Of a DNA stretch of 64,000 bases, positions 32,169 to 41,171 are shown piece by piece. The notes below the pieces were generated by a model, which did no database searches, was not told the DNA's origin, and worked only from the letters and a program-made list of their open reading frames with translations. The position numbers and the translations under genes were made by a program. Origin of the DNA: Pseudarthrobacter sp. NIBRBAC000502772 (GTDB lineage Bacteria; Actinomycetota; Actinomycetes; Actinomycetales; Micrococcaceae). Each line of letters opens with the position of its first letter. The stretch's first letter is position 1. The stretch lies in the NCBI RefSeq assembly GCF_006517235.1, contig NZ_CP041188.1, positions 3,782,001 to 3,846,000 on the forward strand, written 5' to 3'.

Positions 32169-32435
32169 GTGCCCACTTATGCTTACGCCTGCAAGGATTG
32201 CGGCCACGCCTTCGACGTTTTCCAGTCGTTTACCGACAGCACCCTGACTTCATGCCCGGAGTGCCAGGGCGCCTTGCGCAAGAAGTTCAACAGCGTGGGC
32301 GTGGTCTTCAAGGGCTCCGGTTTCTACCGGACCGACTCCCGGGATGCCAAGGGAAGCACCGTTTCGGCTGCCCCCTCCGCCCCCGCGGCCGCACCGGCGC
32401 CGGCACCTGCCACGGTTGCCGCTGCCGCCAGCTGA
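32169..32435 (+). CDS. FmdB-family zinc-ribbon protein (Ruc-like position)
   Basis: The 88-residue protein begins PTYAYACKDCGHAFDVFQSF with a four-Cys zinc ribbon (CKDC ... CPEC), then FNSVGVVFKGSGFYRTDSR and an Ala/Pro-rich tail. GTG 32169 is preceded by GAGGAGG. In M. tuberculosis the FmdB-like Rv0991c (Ruc, a redox-regulated holdase) lies beside the 5-FCL gene; the neighbourhood here matches. Chaperone function is an inference from position and domain only. Confidence 0.82.
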   Translation: MPTYAYACKDCGHAFDVFQSFTDSTLTSCPECQGALRKKFNSVGVVFKGSGFYRTDSRDAKGSTVSAAPSAPAAAPAPAPATVAAAAS

Positions 32436-32534
32436 CCTCCCGCCAAAAAAGACGTACGACGTCGGCAGCACGGTTTTCCACATAGCCACCTTTGCTTCTG
32501 TCGGGCTCGGTTGCCGGAACGTAGCGTGGTTCCC

Positions 32535-33281
32535 ATGCCCGCTACCCTCTTTCGTTCCAGCCGTGGATCCGCCCCGCCGGGACGCCCTGCCCGCCGTCCG
32601 CTCCCGTCAGCACGACCCCGGGGCGCGGGTGGCCACAGGCTGTTGTCCTGGCTGGGCCGGAACCGGCGCCTCGCAATAGCGCTCCTGCTCTGCCTTGCTG
32701 CCGGGATCACGGTCCATCAGCTCACTCCCCCGCCCGCCGATACGGTCTCGGTGTTGGCGGCGGCGCGGGATCTCCCCGCAGGCACGGCCTTGACAGCCAC
32801 GGACCTGACGGCCACGAAAATCCCGCCGGGGATGCTCACTGCCGGGTCCATGTCCGACACCGGTGACGCCGCGGGAAAGCAACTGGCAGCCCCATTGCGG
32901 AAGGGCCAACTGGTGACAGACTCCCTGCTGCTGGGTCCCGGCCTCCTGACCGGAACGCCACCGGGCTCCGCAGCCGTGCCCTTGAGGATGGCCGATCCCT
33001 CCTCCATCCAGCTCGTATCGCCCGGGCAACTGGTCAACGTGGTGCTGACCGGGGCGAACGGCTACGACCAGCATTCCCCCTCGGAGGTGCTGGCTTCATC
33101 CGTTCCCGTCCTGTGGACGTCAGGACAAGGCGGCAAGACGGGTCAGTGGTTGGGCACCGGCGAGACCGACGGGCTGATCGTCGTGGCAGCAGCCCCGGAG
33201 CAGGCTGCCCGGCTGGCGGGAGCCTCCACTCAGGGCAAGCTGTTTTTCGTCCTGGTGGGACCCGAGGGCGGGGCCGGGTGA
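32535..33281 (+). CDS. SAF-domain membrane-anchored protein (CpaB/FlgA-like)
   Basis: About 248 residues from ATG 32535 (TTG 32511 and GTG 32526 are alternatives). A basic N-terminus precedes one membrane helix (RRLAIALLLCLAAGITVHQL), then a SAF domain: VSVLAAARDLPAGTALTATD with a second half RKGQLVTDSLLLGPGLL. CpaB/RcpC-like proteins with this layout act in pilus assembly, but no pilus genes are near. It faces the giant helicase-like gene tail-to-tail with 19 bp between stops. Confidence 0.75.
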   Translation: MPATLFRSSRGSAPPGRPARRPLPSARPRGAGGHRLLSWLGRNRRLAIALLLCLAAGITVHQLTPPPADTVSVLAAARDLPAGTALTATDLTATKIPPGMLTAGSMSDTGDAAGKQLAAPLRKGQLVTDSLLLGPGLLTGTPPGSAAVPLRMADPSSIQLVSPGQLVNVVLTGANGYDQHSPSEVLASSVPVLWTSGQGGKTGQWLGTGETDGLIVVAAAPEQAARLAGASTQGKLFFVLVGPEGGAG

Positions 33282-33300
33282 CGCCGCTGCAGCCTGGAGG

Positions 33301-36300
33301 TCAGCCCCAGTGCGGCGGCTTGTTTTCCTTCAGCCATGCGTCGTGATCGTTGTCGGGGCCATCGCCCCAGCGCTTCGGGTCATCCTCCGCAGCCTTGTTG
33401 GGCAGGATGCCAGCTGTCCCAGGCAGCTGGCGCTCCGGCACAGCCGCGTTCCCGTTTCGTGCGTCGTCCGCCTGGTCGTTACCGTGTGTATCTGCCTGGT
33501 CGGCGTTCCGTGGGGTCACAACAACCGCCTCCTCACTGGCCAGGCGTCCGGCCTGGTCGTCGTTCCTGTCGTTTCCTTCGCTCGCAAGCGCGAGCGGGTC
33601 CACGTCCTCGTCAAAGAATCCGCCCGAAGCCGCGCCCCGTCCGGGCGGCAGAATATTCTCAAGGCCCAGGTAACCCGCGATCCGGTCCGCGCAGGCGGAC
33701 GGGTCCGTGAAGACTTCGATGGTCCACAGCGGCATGTACCGCCAGCCCATCCGTTCCAGCAGCTGCGGACGGAGCCGGCTCCGCTCACGGACACTCATGA
33801 TGCGGTATTGCTCCGTGCCATCCGATTCGATGGCCACCGGCCGCGGAATCTCGGCGTCGTCCTGCCCCATGGTGCTGAGCGGGTCTGCTGCGGCCACCAC
33901 GTCAATCACGCCGTCGTACTGGTGCCAGACGCGGGCACCGCGGGCACGCAGCCGGTCACCAAGATCGGCGACGAGGGGATCGGCCCCAAGCGCCTGCTCA
34001 CTGGCGGCGGCACGCGAGGCCGGAGTTCCGAGATCGGTCTTTCCCGCAATCTCACGGTTCAGGAGCTCGTAGAAGTCCACCGCGCCGTAGGACAGCCGCG
34101 TGTGATCGAGGTCTTCGGGCTGGAAACACGTCAGGACGTGGAGTGAACGCCGTGCACGTGTCATCGCCAAAGCGAATTTTTCCCGCCCGCCCTCAGCGGA
34201 CAGGGGTCCGAAATTGTGCAGCGCCCGGCCGTGCGGAGTGCGGCCGAAACCGGGTGAGAAGATCACGTGGTCACGGACCAGGCCCTGCGCCCGCTCAAGG
34301 TCAACCACCCGGAACGACTCGGATCCTGCGCTGAAGAAGCTGGCCAGGCCCGGGTGGTTCGGGAGCTGAAGACGGATGGACTCACCGATCCGGGCAGCAT
34401 GGCGAAGGCTGGCGGTGACCACTGCCAGCGATGTACGCGGCCGTGTCCGCGCGTGCTCAAAGACCAGCTGCACCACCCGGTTAACCTCGGCCACAACGGA
34501 TTCGACGCCTTCGTGGTCGGCACTGGGCAGTCCGGTGCCGTCGGGAAGGTACTCCACCAGCAGCGCCCTGTCCAAGCCCGTGGCGGACTGTCCCTCGGGG
34601 AGCCTGCGGAGGGCGCCGTCGTAAGAGTTCTTGCTCAGCTGCAGGACCAGGTCCTCGTCAACCGCGCGGTAGACAAAATTCAGCCGCCAGACAGGCAGGA
34701 TGGCAGACAGCGCCGAGAACGCGCTTTCGACGCGCTGGTGGGCCGCTTCACCGGCGGCCAGCCGCTCAACACCCACAGTGAACGTCCGGGGGCTGGCAAT
34801 CTTGGCATCACCGAAAGCAATGACCTGCCTGGCGCGGGCGATGGCGGGCAGGACGGCCTGCAGCGACGTCGCTTCGGCGTCCAGGATGACCACGGCGTCG
34901 AAGCGCTGTTCCGCCGGCAGGAGCCCGGTCATGAGGTACGGGCTGACCGACCAGACCGGCACCAGCATGGGGACCAGCTCGGCTGCCTGGGCCGTCAGCG
35001 CGGCGAGGGTAACCCGGCCGTCCTTGAGCAGGCTCCTGAGGAGTTGGGCCTGGCGCGGGTGTTCCGCAAGCGCAGCACGCCACCGTTCGGACAGTTCCCA
35101 GCGCAGGCGCGCCGCGCCGCTGGCAATATGGGCGTTGTCCGCGAGCCGGTATTCGGCCTCAAGCTGCCGGAGTGCGTCCCCGTCAGACATGGCCAGGTAA
35201 TCATCCCCGCTGATCATCGCTTCCAGCGCGGACTGCCACCAGGCCAGTTCAAGCTCGGCTGCGACGGACTCTGCGGGAACCTCCCGCTCCGCAAGATCGG
35301 CGAGGAGCTCCCCCAGGCCGTGCTCGCGCATGTTTTCTACAAGCAGGGTGCGCTCGGGCAGCGTTTTCAGCGTGTGGGTGTCGGCCACGAGCCGCTCCAG
35401 CCGCTCCATGAGTTCCTCATAGCGGGCCGTGGCCAGCGAACCGCCGGCCTGCGTGTACCGGAGGGCTTCCCCCAACTGGGTCAGCTCCCGGTCCAGGGAC
35501 CGGTACATCACGTTCATCTCGGCAAGGCCCGAGGGGACAGCCGGATGGCGCTGCGAGGTGGCGTAGCCTGACCAGAGGGCACGCTGGTCCTGCACCAGCA
35601 CCAGCGAGCTGTGGAGATCGGTGATGTGGACGCCCGGACGGACGTACTCCTTCGCGACGCGGCGCAGGCGGGAACGTTGCATCGAGGCCATGTCGACATT
35701 CCGCTCCCGGCGCCAGGCGGAGGACGCCGTGGCGGAGATGAGATCGTTGACCGGCCTGTCGAAGATGTCCGGTGTGAACTTGTCGAGGCTTTCGCGGACA
35801 GCCATGAGGAGCTCGAGCTGCTCCCCCCACTCCGAGAAGGACGTGCCAAGCCGGATTTCGGCGTGTTCGGCCACGCTGTTCATCCGGTCGCGCAGGACAG
35901 GCAGGTTCTTGGCCACTGACCGGGCGAGTTCCTGGGCCTCCTCGGTCTCCTTGCGGGTGAGCAGCCGGGCGCCGTGCCACGGGCTGGTAGTGGAGGCGCG
36001 GCTGAAGCTGCCAAGCTCGGCAGCGCGGCGAAGCCTGCCGGCGAGCTCGTTGCGGTCGCGGATGCTGTCCAGCACACTGCGCTTGAGCCGCACGGTGGTG
36101 GCGGGCGCGGGGTGGATGGAGGTCAGCTCGGCCAATGACTGCATGGCCTGATACGGCGAGCAGCCCCAGCGCTGGCGCACGTTATGCAGGGACGCCACGT
36201 GGTCCATCAGGGCGTGCCGGTGCTCGGTGAGGGTCCGGTGGAGGTTCCCCAGCTGCGGTTCAAGTGACTTTTCGTTCCGTACGATAGCCCGCACCAGCTG

Positions 36301-37407
36301 GGCCTTGAGCTGCTGTGGTGTGGCTGTGCCGGAGAGCTGGAACAGGATGGATTCAAGTCCCAGCGATTCCAGTTGTGCCGATACTTCATTCAGGCTGGCC
36401 CGGCGGTCACCCACCACCAGGACCGACCGCCCGGCGTCCACCAGTGCACCGATGGTGTTGATGGCCGTCTGGGTCTGTCCCGTGCCCGGCGGGCTGCTGA
36501 CCACCAGCGAGTCTCCTGCGCGGGCGGCATCAATGACGTACTGCTGGTCCGGATCGGCGTCGAGGAGGAGGAGTTCGTCGTCCGGGTGGCGCGCGTCCAC
36601 GCTCGGGAAGCGGGACGGGTCCGGCGCGGGTACATCAATGACTTCACCGCTGGCCGCCTTGGCCAGGGCGGCGACCAGCGGGTTGCCCTCGTTGATCCAG
36701 GGATCGTCCAGGTTGCCGGAGAGGTCCGCAAACGTGGACACCAGCAGATTGTGCTGGGCTTCGGCGCCATGGATGGGCCGGATGAGGGTTGCGAGCCTAT
36801 CCAGGACAGGCTGGGGATCGAAGCGTGCGGTGCTGTACGCGAGGCGTGTCACGGCGTTGACGTCAAAAACAATGCCATGGATGGTCTTCAGGTGCCGGAC
36901 CAGGGCCGGGTTGATGTTGGCCTGCTCGGTGAGCTGCAGTTCGTAGTCGTCCTCACCCGGGCGGACCGTGAGCGAGATTGCGGTGAGCATCACCGGCGCG
37001 GAAACCCGCTGGGGTTTGCCGCCAACAGCGGAGGTCCACACAACGGTGCCTGCGGAAAGGTATCCGGCATCTATGCCACGGTCATTACCGAGTTCGAAGA
37101 TCTTCGAGCGGATGTTCCGCGATGCCCGGGCCGCGACGACGTACTGCTGGTGGTCGCGGATGAGTGTGGACAACCGTGTGCGGCGGCCGGCCATGAGCTG
37201 GGCCAGACCTGACGGGTGCGCATGGGTCAGGTCAATGGAACCTTCGGGGGTCTTGGTGAAACGCAGCATGGTGTCTGCCCCGGTGACGGGTTTAAGCCCG
37301 GACAGCCATTTTCCGAGCTCCTCAGAACCCTCCGCGTGGCCTTGACCAACTGACACTACTGCCTTCTTTTCTGCGTTTGCACGTGACGCCCTGGACCATA
37401 CCGGCAT
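33301..37407 (-). CDS. giant helicase-like protein with altered Walker motifs and Vsr-type C-terminal domain
   Basis: The 1368-residue protein has an N-terminal region (1-270), then a UPF1-like SF1 core starting with a Q-type motif (DPDQQYVIDAARAGDSL) and a P-loop SSPPGTGQTQTAIN (308-314 GTGQTQT). The usual Lys of GKT is Gln. The Walker B equivalent reads AVVILDAEATSL, not DEAS. A long helical insertion (about 380-830) precedes it. Late motifs are RVVDLERAQGLVRDHVIFSP and EKFALAMTRARRSLHVL. The C-terminal domain has IDVVAAADP and PVAIESDGTEQYRIMSVRER, like the Vsr/MTES_1575 nuclease-like domain of DUF4011-type helicases. A charged, low-complexity tail ends it. Function may be nucleic-acid surveillance or defence. 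Confidence 0.7.
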   Translation of the reverse strand: MPVWSRASRANAEKKAVVSVGQGHAEGSEELGKWLSGLKPVTGADTMLRFTKTPEGSIDLTHAHPSGLAQLMAGRRTRLSTLIRDHQQYVVAARASRNIRSKIFELGNDRGIDAGYLSAGTVVWTSAVGGKPQRVSAPVMLTAISLTVRPGEDDYELQLTEQANINPALVRHLKTIHGIVFDVNAVTRLAYSTARFDPQPVLDRLATLIRPIHGAEAQHNLLVSTFADLSGNLDDPWINEGNPLVAALAKAASGEVIDVPAPDPSRFPSVDARHPDDELLLLDADPDQQYVIDAARAGDSLVVSSPPGTGQTQTAINTIGALVDAGRSVLVVGDRRASLNEVSAQLESLGLESILFQLSGTATPQQLKAQLVRAIVRNEKSLEPQLGNLHRTLTEHRHALMDHVASLHNVRQRWGCSPYQAMQSLAELTSIHPAPATTVRLKRSVLDSIRDRNELAGRLRRAAELGSFSRASTTSPWHGARLLTRKETEEAQELARSVAKNLPVLRDRMNSVAEHAEIRLGTSFSEWGEQLELLMAVRESLDKFTPDIFDRPVNDLISATASSAWRRERNVDMASMQRSRLRRVAKEYVRPGVHITDLHSSLVLVQDQRALWSGYATSQRHPAVPSGLAEMNVMYRSLDRELTQLGEALRYTQAGGSLATARYEELMERLERLVADTHTLKTLPERTLLVENMREHGLGELLADLAEREVPAESVAAELELAWWQSALEAMISGDDYLAMSDGDALRQLEAEYRLADNAHIASGAARLRWELSERWRAALAEHPRQAQLLRSLLKDGRVTLAALTAQAAELVPMLVPVWSVSPYLMTGLLPAEQRFDAVVILDAEATSLQAVLPAIARARQVIAFGDAKIASPRTFTVGVERLAAGEAAHQRVESAFSALSAILPVWRLNFVYRAVDEDLVLQLSKNSYDGALRRLPEGQSATGLDRALLVEYLPDGTGLPSADHEGVESVVAEVNRVVQLVFEHARTRPRTSLAVVTASLRHAARIGESIRLQLPNHPGLASFFSAGSESFRVVDLERAQGLVRDHVIFSPGFGRTPHGRALHNFGPLSAEGGREKFALAMTRARRSLHVLTCFQPEDLDHTRLSYGAVDFYELLNREIAGKTDLGTPASRAAASEQALGADPLVADLGDRLRARGARVWHQYDGVIDVVAAADPLSTMGQDDAEIPRPVAIESDGTEQYRIMSVRERSRLRPQLLERMGWRYMPLWTIEVFTDPSACADRIAGYLGLENILPPGRGAASGGFFDEDVDPLALASEGNDRNDDQAGRLASEEAVVVTPRNADQADTHGNDQADDARNGNAAVPERQLPGTAGILPNKAAEDDPKRWGDGPDNDHDAWLKENKPPHWG

Positions 37408-37497
37408 ACTTTCGAGCGTAGCCGCAAAGGAGCCGGGATGAGAGACCGCAACACTGGATCAGGCCAAATTGCGGCGGATTTCAACGGATGACAGCAA

Positions 37498-37527
37498 TGG
37501 CCGGCCTCCGCTGACGGAGACCGGCCA
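37498..37527 (-). terminator. hairpin after guaA
   Basis: The arms TGGCCGGCCTCCG and CGGAGACCGGCCA pair with one mismatch around a four-base loop. It lies 10 bp after the guaA stop on the minus strand. No U-run follows, as is common for actinobacterial hairpin terminators. Confidence 0.6.
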
Positions 37528-37536
37528 CTCACACTG

Positions 37537-39126
37537 TTATTCCCACTCGATGGTTCCCGGCGGCTTGCTGGTCACGTCCAGCACCACCCGGTTTACGCCT
37601 TCCACCTCATTGGTGATCCTGTTCGAAATCCGGGCAAGGAGATCGTACGGCAGGCGGGACCAGTCCGCCGTCATGGCGTCCTCGGACGAAACGGGGCGGA
37701 GCACAATCGGGTGGCCGTATGTGCGGCCGTCACCCATGACGCCCACACTGCGGACGTCGGCCAGCAGGACCACAGGCATCTGCCACACCTCGTTGTCCAG
37801 CCCGGCCGCGGTCAGCTCGGCACGCGCGATGGCGTCCGCCTTGCGGAGCAGGTCCAGGCGTTCCTGCGTGATGTCGCCGACGATGCGGATTCCCAGGCCG
37901 GGGCCGGGGAACGGCTGGCGGCCCACGATTTCCTGCGGCAGGCCCAGCTGGGCACCGACGGCGCGGACCTCGTCCTTGAACAGTGCCCGGAGCGGTTCCA
38001 CCAGTTCGAACTGCAGGTCCTCGGGAAGGCCACCGACATTGTGGTGGCTCTTGATGTTCGCAGCACCTTCGCCGCCGCCGGATTCGACGACGTCCGGGTA
38101 CAGCGTGCCCTGGACCAGGAACTTGATCTTCTCGCCATGGGCCGCGGCCTCGGCGATGATGGCCAGCTCGGCCTCTTCGAACGCGCGGATGAACTCGCGG
38201 CCGATGATCTTGCGCTTGGTTTCCGGATCGCTGACGCCGGCCAGGGCGGACAGGAAGCGCTCCTGCTCGTTGGCTACATACAGCTTGACGCCCGTGGCAG
38301 CAACGAAGTCGCGTTCCACCTGCTCGGCTTCGCCTTCGCGCAGCAGGCCGTGGTCTACGAACACACAGGTCAGCTGGTCGCCGACGGCCCGCTGGACGAG
38401 CGCCGCTGCAACGGCGGAGTCAACGCCGCCGGAGAGCCCGCAGATAACCCGGGCGTCGCCGATCTGCTGACGGATCCGGTTCACCTGCTCCTCGAGGATG
38501 TTCCCCGTGGTCCAGTTGGGCTCCAGCTTTGCGCCCTTGAACAGGAAGTTTTCCAGCACCTGCTGGCCATAGGCCGAGTGCTTGACCTCGGGGTGCCACT
38601 GCACGCCGTAGAGGGCCTTCTCTTCGTTGGCGAAGGCAGCCACTTCCGCGCCAGCCGTCGTCGCCAGCACTTCGAAGCCTTCGGGCGCCTCGTGTACGGA
38701 GTCGCCGTGGCTCATCCAGGTGTTCTGGTGCTGCGGCATCCCCTCAAGGACAGAGCGGCCCTCGCCGAGGATGGTGGTCTGGGTGGAGCCGTACTCGCGC
38801 AGGCCGGTCTTGTCGACCTTTCCGCCCAGCGCGTTGGCCATGGCCTGGAAGCCGTAGCAGATGCCGAAGACCGGGATTCCGGCCTCAAAGAGGTCGGCGC
38901 CGACGGAGGGTGCCCCGTCCGCGTAAACACTGGAGGGGCCACCGGAAAGGATGATGGCGGCGGGGTCCTTGGCCAGGAGCTGCTCGGTGGTGAAGGTATG
39001 CGGAACCACTTCCGAATACACATTCGCTTCCCGGACGCGGCGGGCAATCAGCTGCGCGTACTGGGCACCGTAGTCAACAACCAGCACCGGCTTCTGGGAA
39101 GTCTGGGATGCAGTGGGAGTAGTCAC
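37537..39126 (-). CDS. guaA: GMP synthase (glutamine-hydrolysing)
   Basis: The 529-residue enzyme has an N-terminal class I glutamine amidotransferase ([18 protein letters not shown], nucleophile Cys in [15 protein letters not shown]). The ATP-pyrophosphatase domain with P-loop [15 protein letters not shown] follows, and the C-terminal dimerisation domain (PPGTIEWE) ends the protein. It converts XMP to GMP. Length is standard. With guaB and guaB3 on the same strand nearby, the window holds the whole IMP-to-GMP branch. Confidence 0.95.
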   Translation of the reverse strand: MTTPTASQTSQKPVLVVDYGAQYAQLIARRVREANVYSEVVPHTFTTEQLLAKDPAAIILSGGPSSVYADGAPSVGADLFEAGIPVFGICYGFQAMANALGGKVDKTGLREYGSTQTTILGEGRSVLEGMPQHQNTWMSHGDSVHEAPEGFEVLATTAGAEVAAFANEEKALYGVQWHPEVKHSAYGQQVLENFLFKGAKLEPNWTTGNILEEQVNRIRQQIGDARVICGLSGGVDSAVAAALVQRAVGDQLTCVFVDHGLLREGEAEQVERDFVAATGVKLYVANEQERFLSALAGVSDPETKRKIIGREFIRAFEEAELAIIAEAAAHGEKIKFLVQGTLYPDVVESGGGEGAANIKSHHNVGGLPEDLQFELVEPLRALFKDEVRAVGAQLGLPQEIVGRQPFPGPGLGIRIVGDITQERLDLLRKADAIARAELTAAGLDNEVWQMPVVLLADVRSVGVMGDGRTYGHPIVLRPVSSEDAMTADWSRLPYDLLARISNRITNEVEGVNRVVLDVTSKPPGTIEWE

Positions 39127-39226
39127 CGTACTAGCCTACTTTGCGCGGTTGCCCCGCCGCACATTCAGGACCGTGGGTGTGACGCAGTGAACGTCCGAGG
39201 GCGGGACTCCCCCACCGCTGCAGCGT

Positions 39227-39727
39227 TCAGTACCGCTGCGCGGCCTGCGGGTTCGTGGCCAGTTCGGCTTCCACCTCGGCGTGCAACTTCTTCTCCACCA
39301 CGAAGGACAGGAACGGCACCACGCCGCCCAGGGCCAGGAGGATGAGCTTCATGAACGGCCACCGCATCAGCGTCCAGAGGCGGAAGTTGGAGATCAGGTA
39401 CACCACGTACATCCAGCCGTGGACGATCAGCACGGCGACGGAGATGTTCGCGCCGCCCACCACCCCCTTGGGTTCGGCGTCGGCGAATCCCAGGCCGAAC
39501 GGCTGGCCCGTGACGGCGTTGCTGCCGCCGGCAAACAGGTACTGGCCAAAGGCGTAACGTGCGATGAGTTCGGCGCAGAGCAGCAGCAGCATGGCACCTG
39601 TGAGGTACGCCAGCACCTTGTAGAACTTCAGGGCGGAACGGATCTGCCGTTCGGTACCGCCGAAGCGGCGCTTCTTGCCCTTGCCCTGCGCAGAATCCTG
39701 CTGGACGGCCGGTTTCGGTTCGATCAT
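39227..39727 (-). CDS. DUF3817 integral membrane protein
   Basis: The 166-residue protein has a charged N-terminus and three helices: KVLAYLTGAMLLLLCAELIA, ANISVAVLIVHGWMYVVYLI and MKLILLALGGVVPFLSFVVE. The pattern HGWMYVVYLI...PFMKLILLALGGVVPFLSFVVE is the DUF3817 signature common in actinobacteria. Function unknown. The ATG overlaps the SURF1 stop (ATGA), so the two are coupled, which hints at a respiratory or membrane-assembly context. Confidence 0.82.
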   Translation of the reverse strand: MIEPKPAVQQDSAQGKGKKRRFGGTERQIRSALKFYKVLAYLTGAMLLLLCAELIARYAFGQYLFAGGSNAVTGQPFGLGFADAEPKGVVGGANISVAVLIVHGWMYVVYLISNFRLWTLMRWPFMKLILLALGGVVPFLSFVVEKKLHAEVEAELATNPQAAQRY

Positions 39728-40578
39728 GGCTTTACCTTTTGTTGGAGCTGTTCAGAAGTTGCCGGGGTGGGCGGTGCGGGCGGAGCATCCTGGTCGTCGT
39801 CGTGTTCCTCTTCGAGGTCCCGCCGGTAGTCGTCCTTGACCAGGCGCCACCAGATAAACAGGGCGAAGCCGGCGAACACCACCCATTCGAGCGAGTAGAA
39901 GAGATTGAGCCAGTTGACCTGCTGCGCGGGCGGCTGGGGGCCGATTTCCAGGGGTTTCAGGGCGCCGTCAACTGCCGCGGCGGACAGGTCGGACCCGGCC
40001 GCCAGTTCGGAGGCTGCGGCCACGAATCCCGGGTACATGCTGACGTCCCAGTAGTTGATGAGTTCGGCAACCGACACGGCGGAAGCGCGTCCGCGTTCCG
40101 GTGCGGTGGACGGCAGCGGCGATTCTGACGGCAGCAGCCGTCCGGTCAGGTTCACAACGCCCGACGGCGGTGCGCCGGCGTCGTCGGGATCCGCCACCCA
40201 GCCGCGGGCTACTGGAATCCAGGTCTGGGGTGAAGCAGCGACGCCGGTGAGCGCGGGCGCTCCGGTCACGGCGAAGGCGGAAACCACCCAGTAGCCGTTC
40301 GCACCATTCTTCAGGCGGCCTGGCACCAGGACCTGTTTTGCGGGGTCGTAGGTTCCCTCGGCGGAGACCATCTGGTCTGACACTGAACCGGGGAAGAAGG
40401 CTCCGGGCTCAAGCGTCTCCGTCAGCATCCTGACGTCCTCGGTGGCGGGACTGACCACAACTTCGGGCTGCGTGGACCGACCGAACTGCCACTGGCTGAG
40501 CAGGACAAACACCCCGGAGACGGCGATCGCGAAGACCAGGCCTGCGATCCATCGGGGCTTAAGGGCTGTTTTCCACAC
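39724..40578 (-). CDS. SURF1-family cytochrome oxidase assembly protein
   Basis: The 284-residue protein has helices at both ends (WIAGLVFAIAVSGVFVLLSQ and EWVVFAGFALFIWWRLVKDD) enclosing an extracytoplasmic domain. The domain holds QWQFGR, GYWVVSAF, WIPVARGWVADPDDAG and the C-terminal QQVNWLNLFYSLEW. This is the typical SURF1 layout (WQxxR, NxxY ending). SURF1 helps insert haem a into cytochrome aa3 oxidase. A charged tail (EEEHDDDQDAPPAPPTPA) follows. It overlaps the DUF3817 gene by four bases. Confidence 0.85.
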   Translation of the reverse strand: MWKTALKPRWIAGLVFAIAVSGVFVLLSQWQFGRSTQPEVVVSPATEDVRMLTETLEPGAFFPGSVSDQMVSAEGTYDPAKQVLVPGRLKNGANGYWVVSAFAVTGAPALTGVAASPQTWIPVARGWVADPDDAGAPPSGVVNLTGRLLPSESPLPSTAPERGRASAVSVAELINYWDVSMYPGFVAAASELAAGSDLSAAAVDGALKPLEIGPQPPAQQVNWLNLFYSLEWVVFAGFALFIWWRLVKDDYRRDLEEEHDDDQDAPPAPPTPATSEQLQQKVKP

Positions 40579-40637
40579 GTGTTAACCGTACTTCGTTCCT
40601 CTGTAGAACAACTAAACGACCAGGTACGCGGAGGCTC

Positions 40638-41126
40638 CTAGTGGTCGAAGAACACCAGGCTGGAGTTGATGAGCTCGGCGATGACTTCGGCATCGTAGGC
40701 CCGCCGCAGCGACTCCCGGAAGGACTCCTTGGACAGGGACCGGGCAAGGGTAGCCAGGACTTCCAGGTGATCGGAAAACGAGCTTGCAGGAGTGGCGATC
40801 AGCAGAATAACCGTGGCCGGACCGTCGGCGGCACCGAAGTCCAGGGAGTGGCCGTACTTGGTGATGCCCACGGCGATGGAGGTCCGCGAGACGAATTCGC
40901 TGCGGGCGTGCGGGAGGCCGATCCCGCCCGGCAGGCCGGTGGCGAGCTGGTGTTCGCGGGCGTTGACGTGTTCCAGGAACCGCGGGAGGTCTGTGACCCG
41001 CCCGGCGGCGAAGAGGCGTTCTGCCAGTTGCGCCGCGGCGTCCGACTTGTCCGTTGCCTCCAACTCCAGAATCACCAAGTCGGAGGTGGTGAGATCGGCA
41101 TCGTACCGGTCAAGTGGTTCCGCCAA
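40638..41126 (-). CDS. PTS EIIA domain protein (fructose/mannitol type)
   Basis: The 162-residue single EIIA domain has the phosphorylatable His in GIGLPHARSEF, flanked by NAREHQLATGLPGG, and the late block VILLIATPASSFSDHLEVLA. This matches FruA/MtlA/PtsN type EIIA. No EIIB or EIIC gene is adjacent. It lies 45 bp after glpD on the same strand, so it may be co-expressed with glycerol catabolism, as a sugar-PTS or a regulatory (PtsN-like) component. Confidence 0.85.
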   Translation of the reverse strand: MAEPLDRYDADLTTSDLVILELEATDKSDAAAQLAERLFAAGRVTDLPRFLEHVNAREHQLATGLPGGIGLPHARSEFVSRTSIAVGITKYGHSLDFGAADGPATVILLIATPASSFSDHLEVLATLARSLSKESFRESLRRAYDAEVIAELINSSLVFFDH

Positions 41127-41171
41127 GGCGTGTCCCTTCAGTCAGGAGAATTGCTGGTGTGCGGTGCCGCC

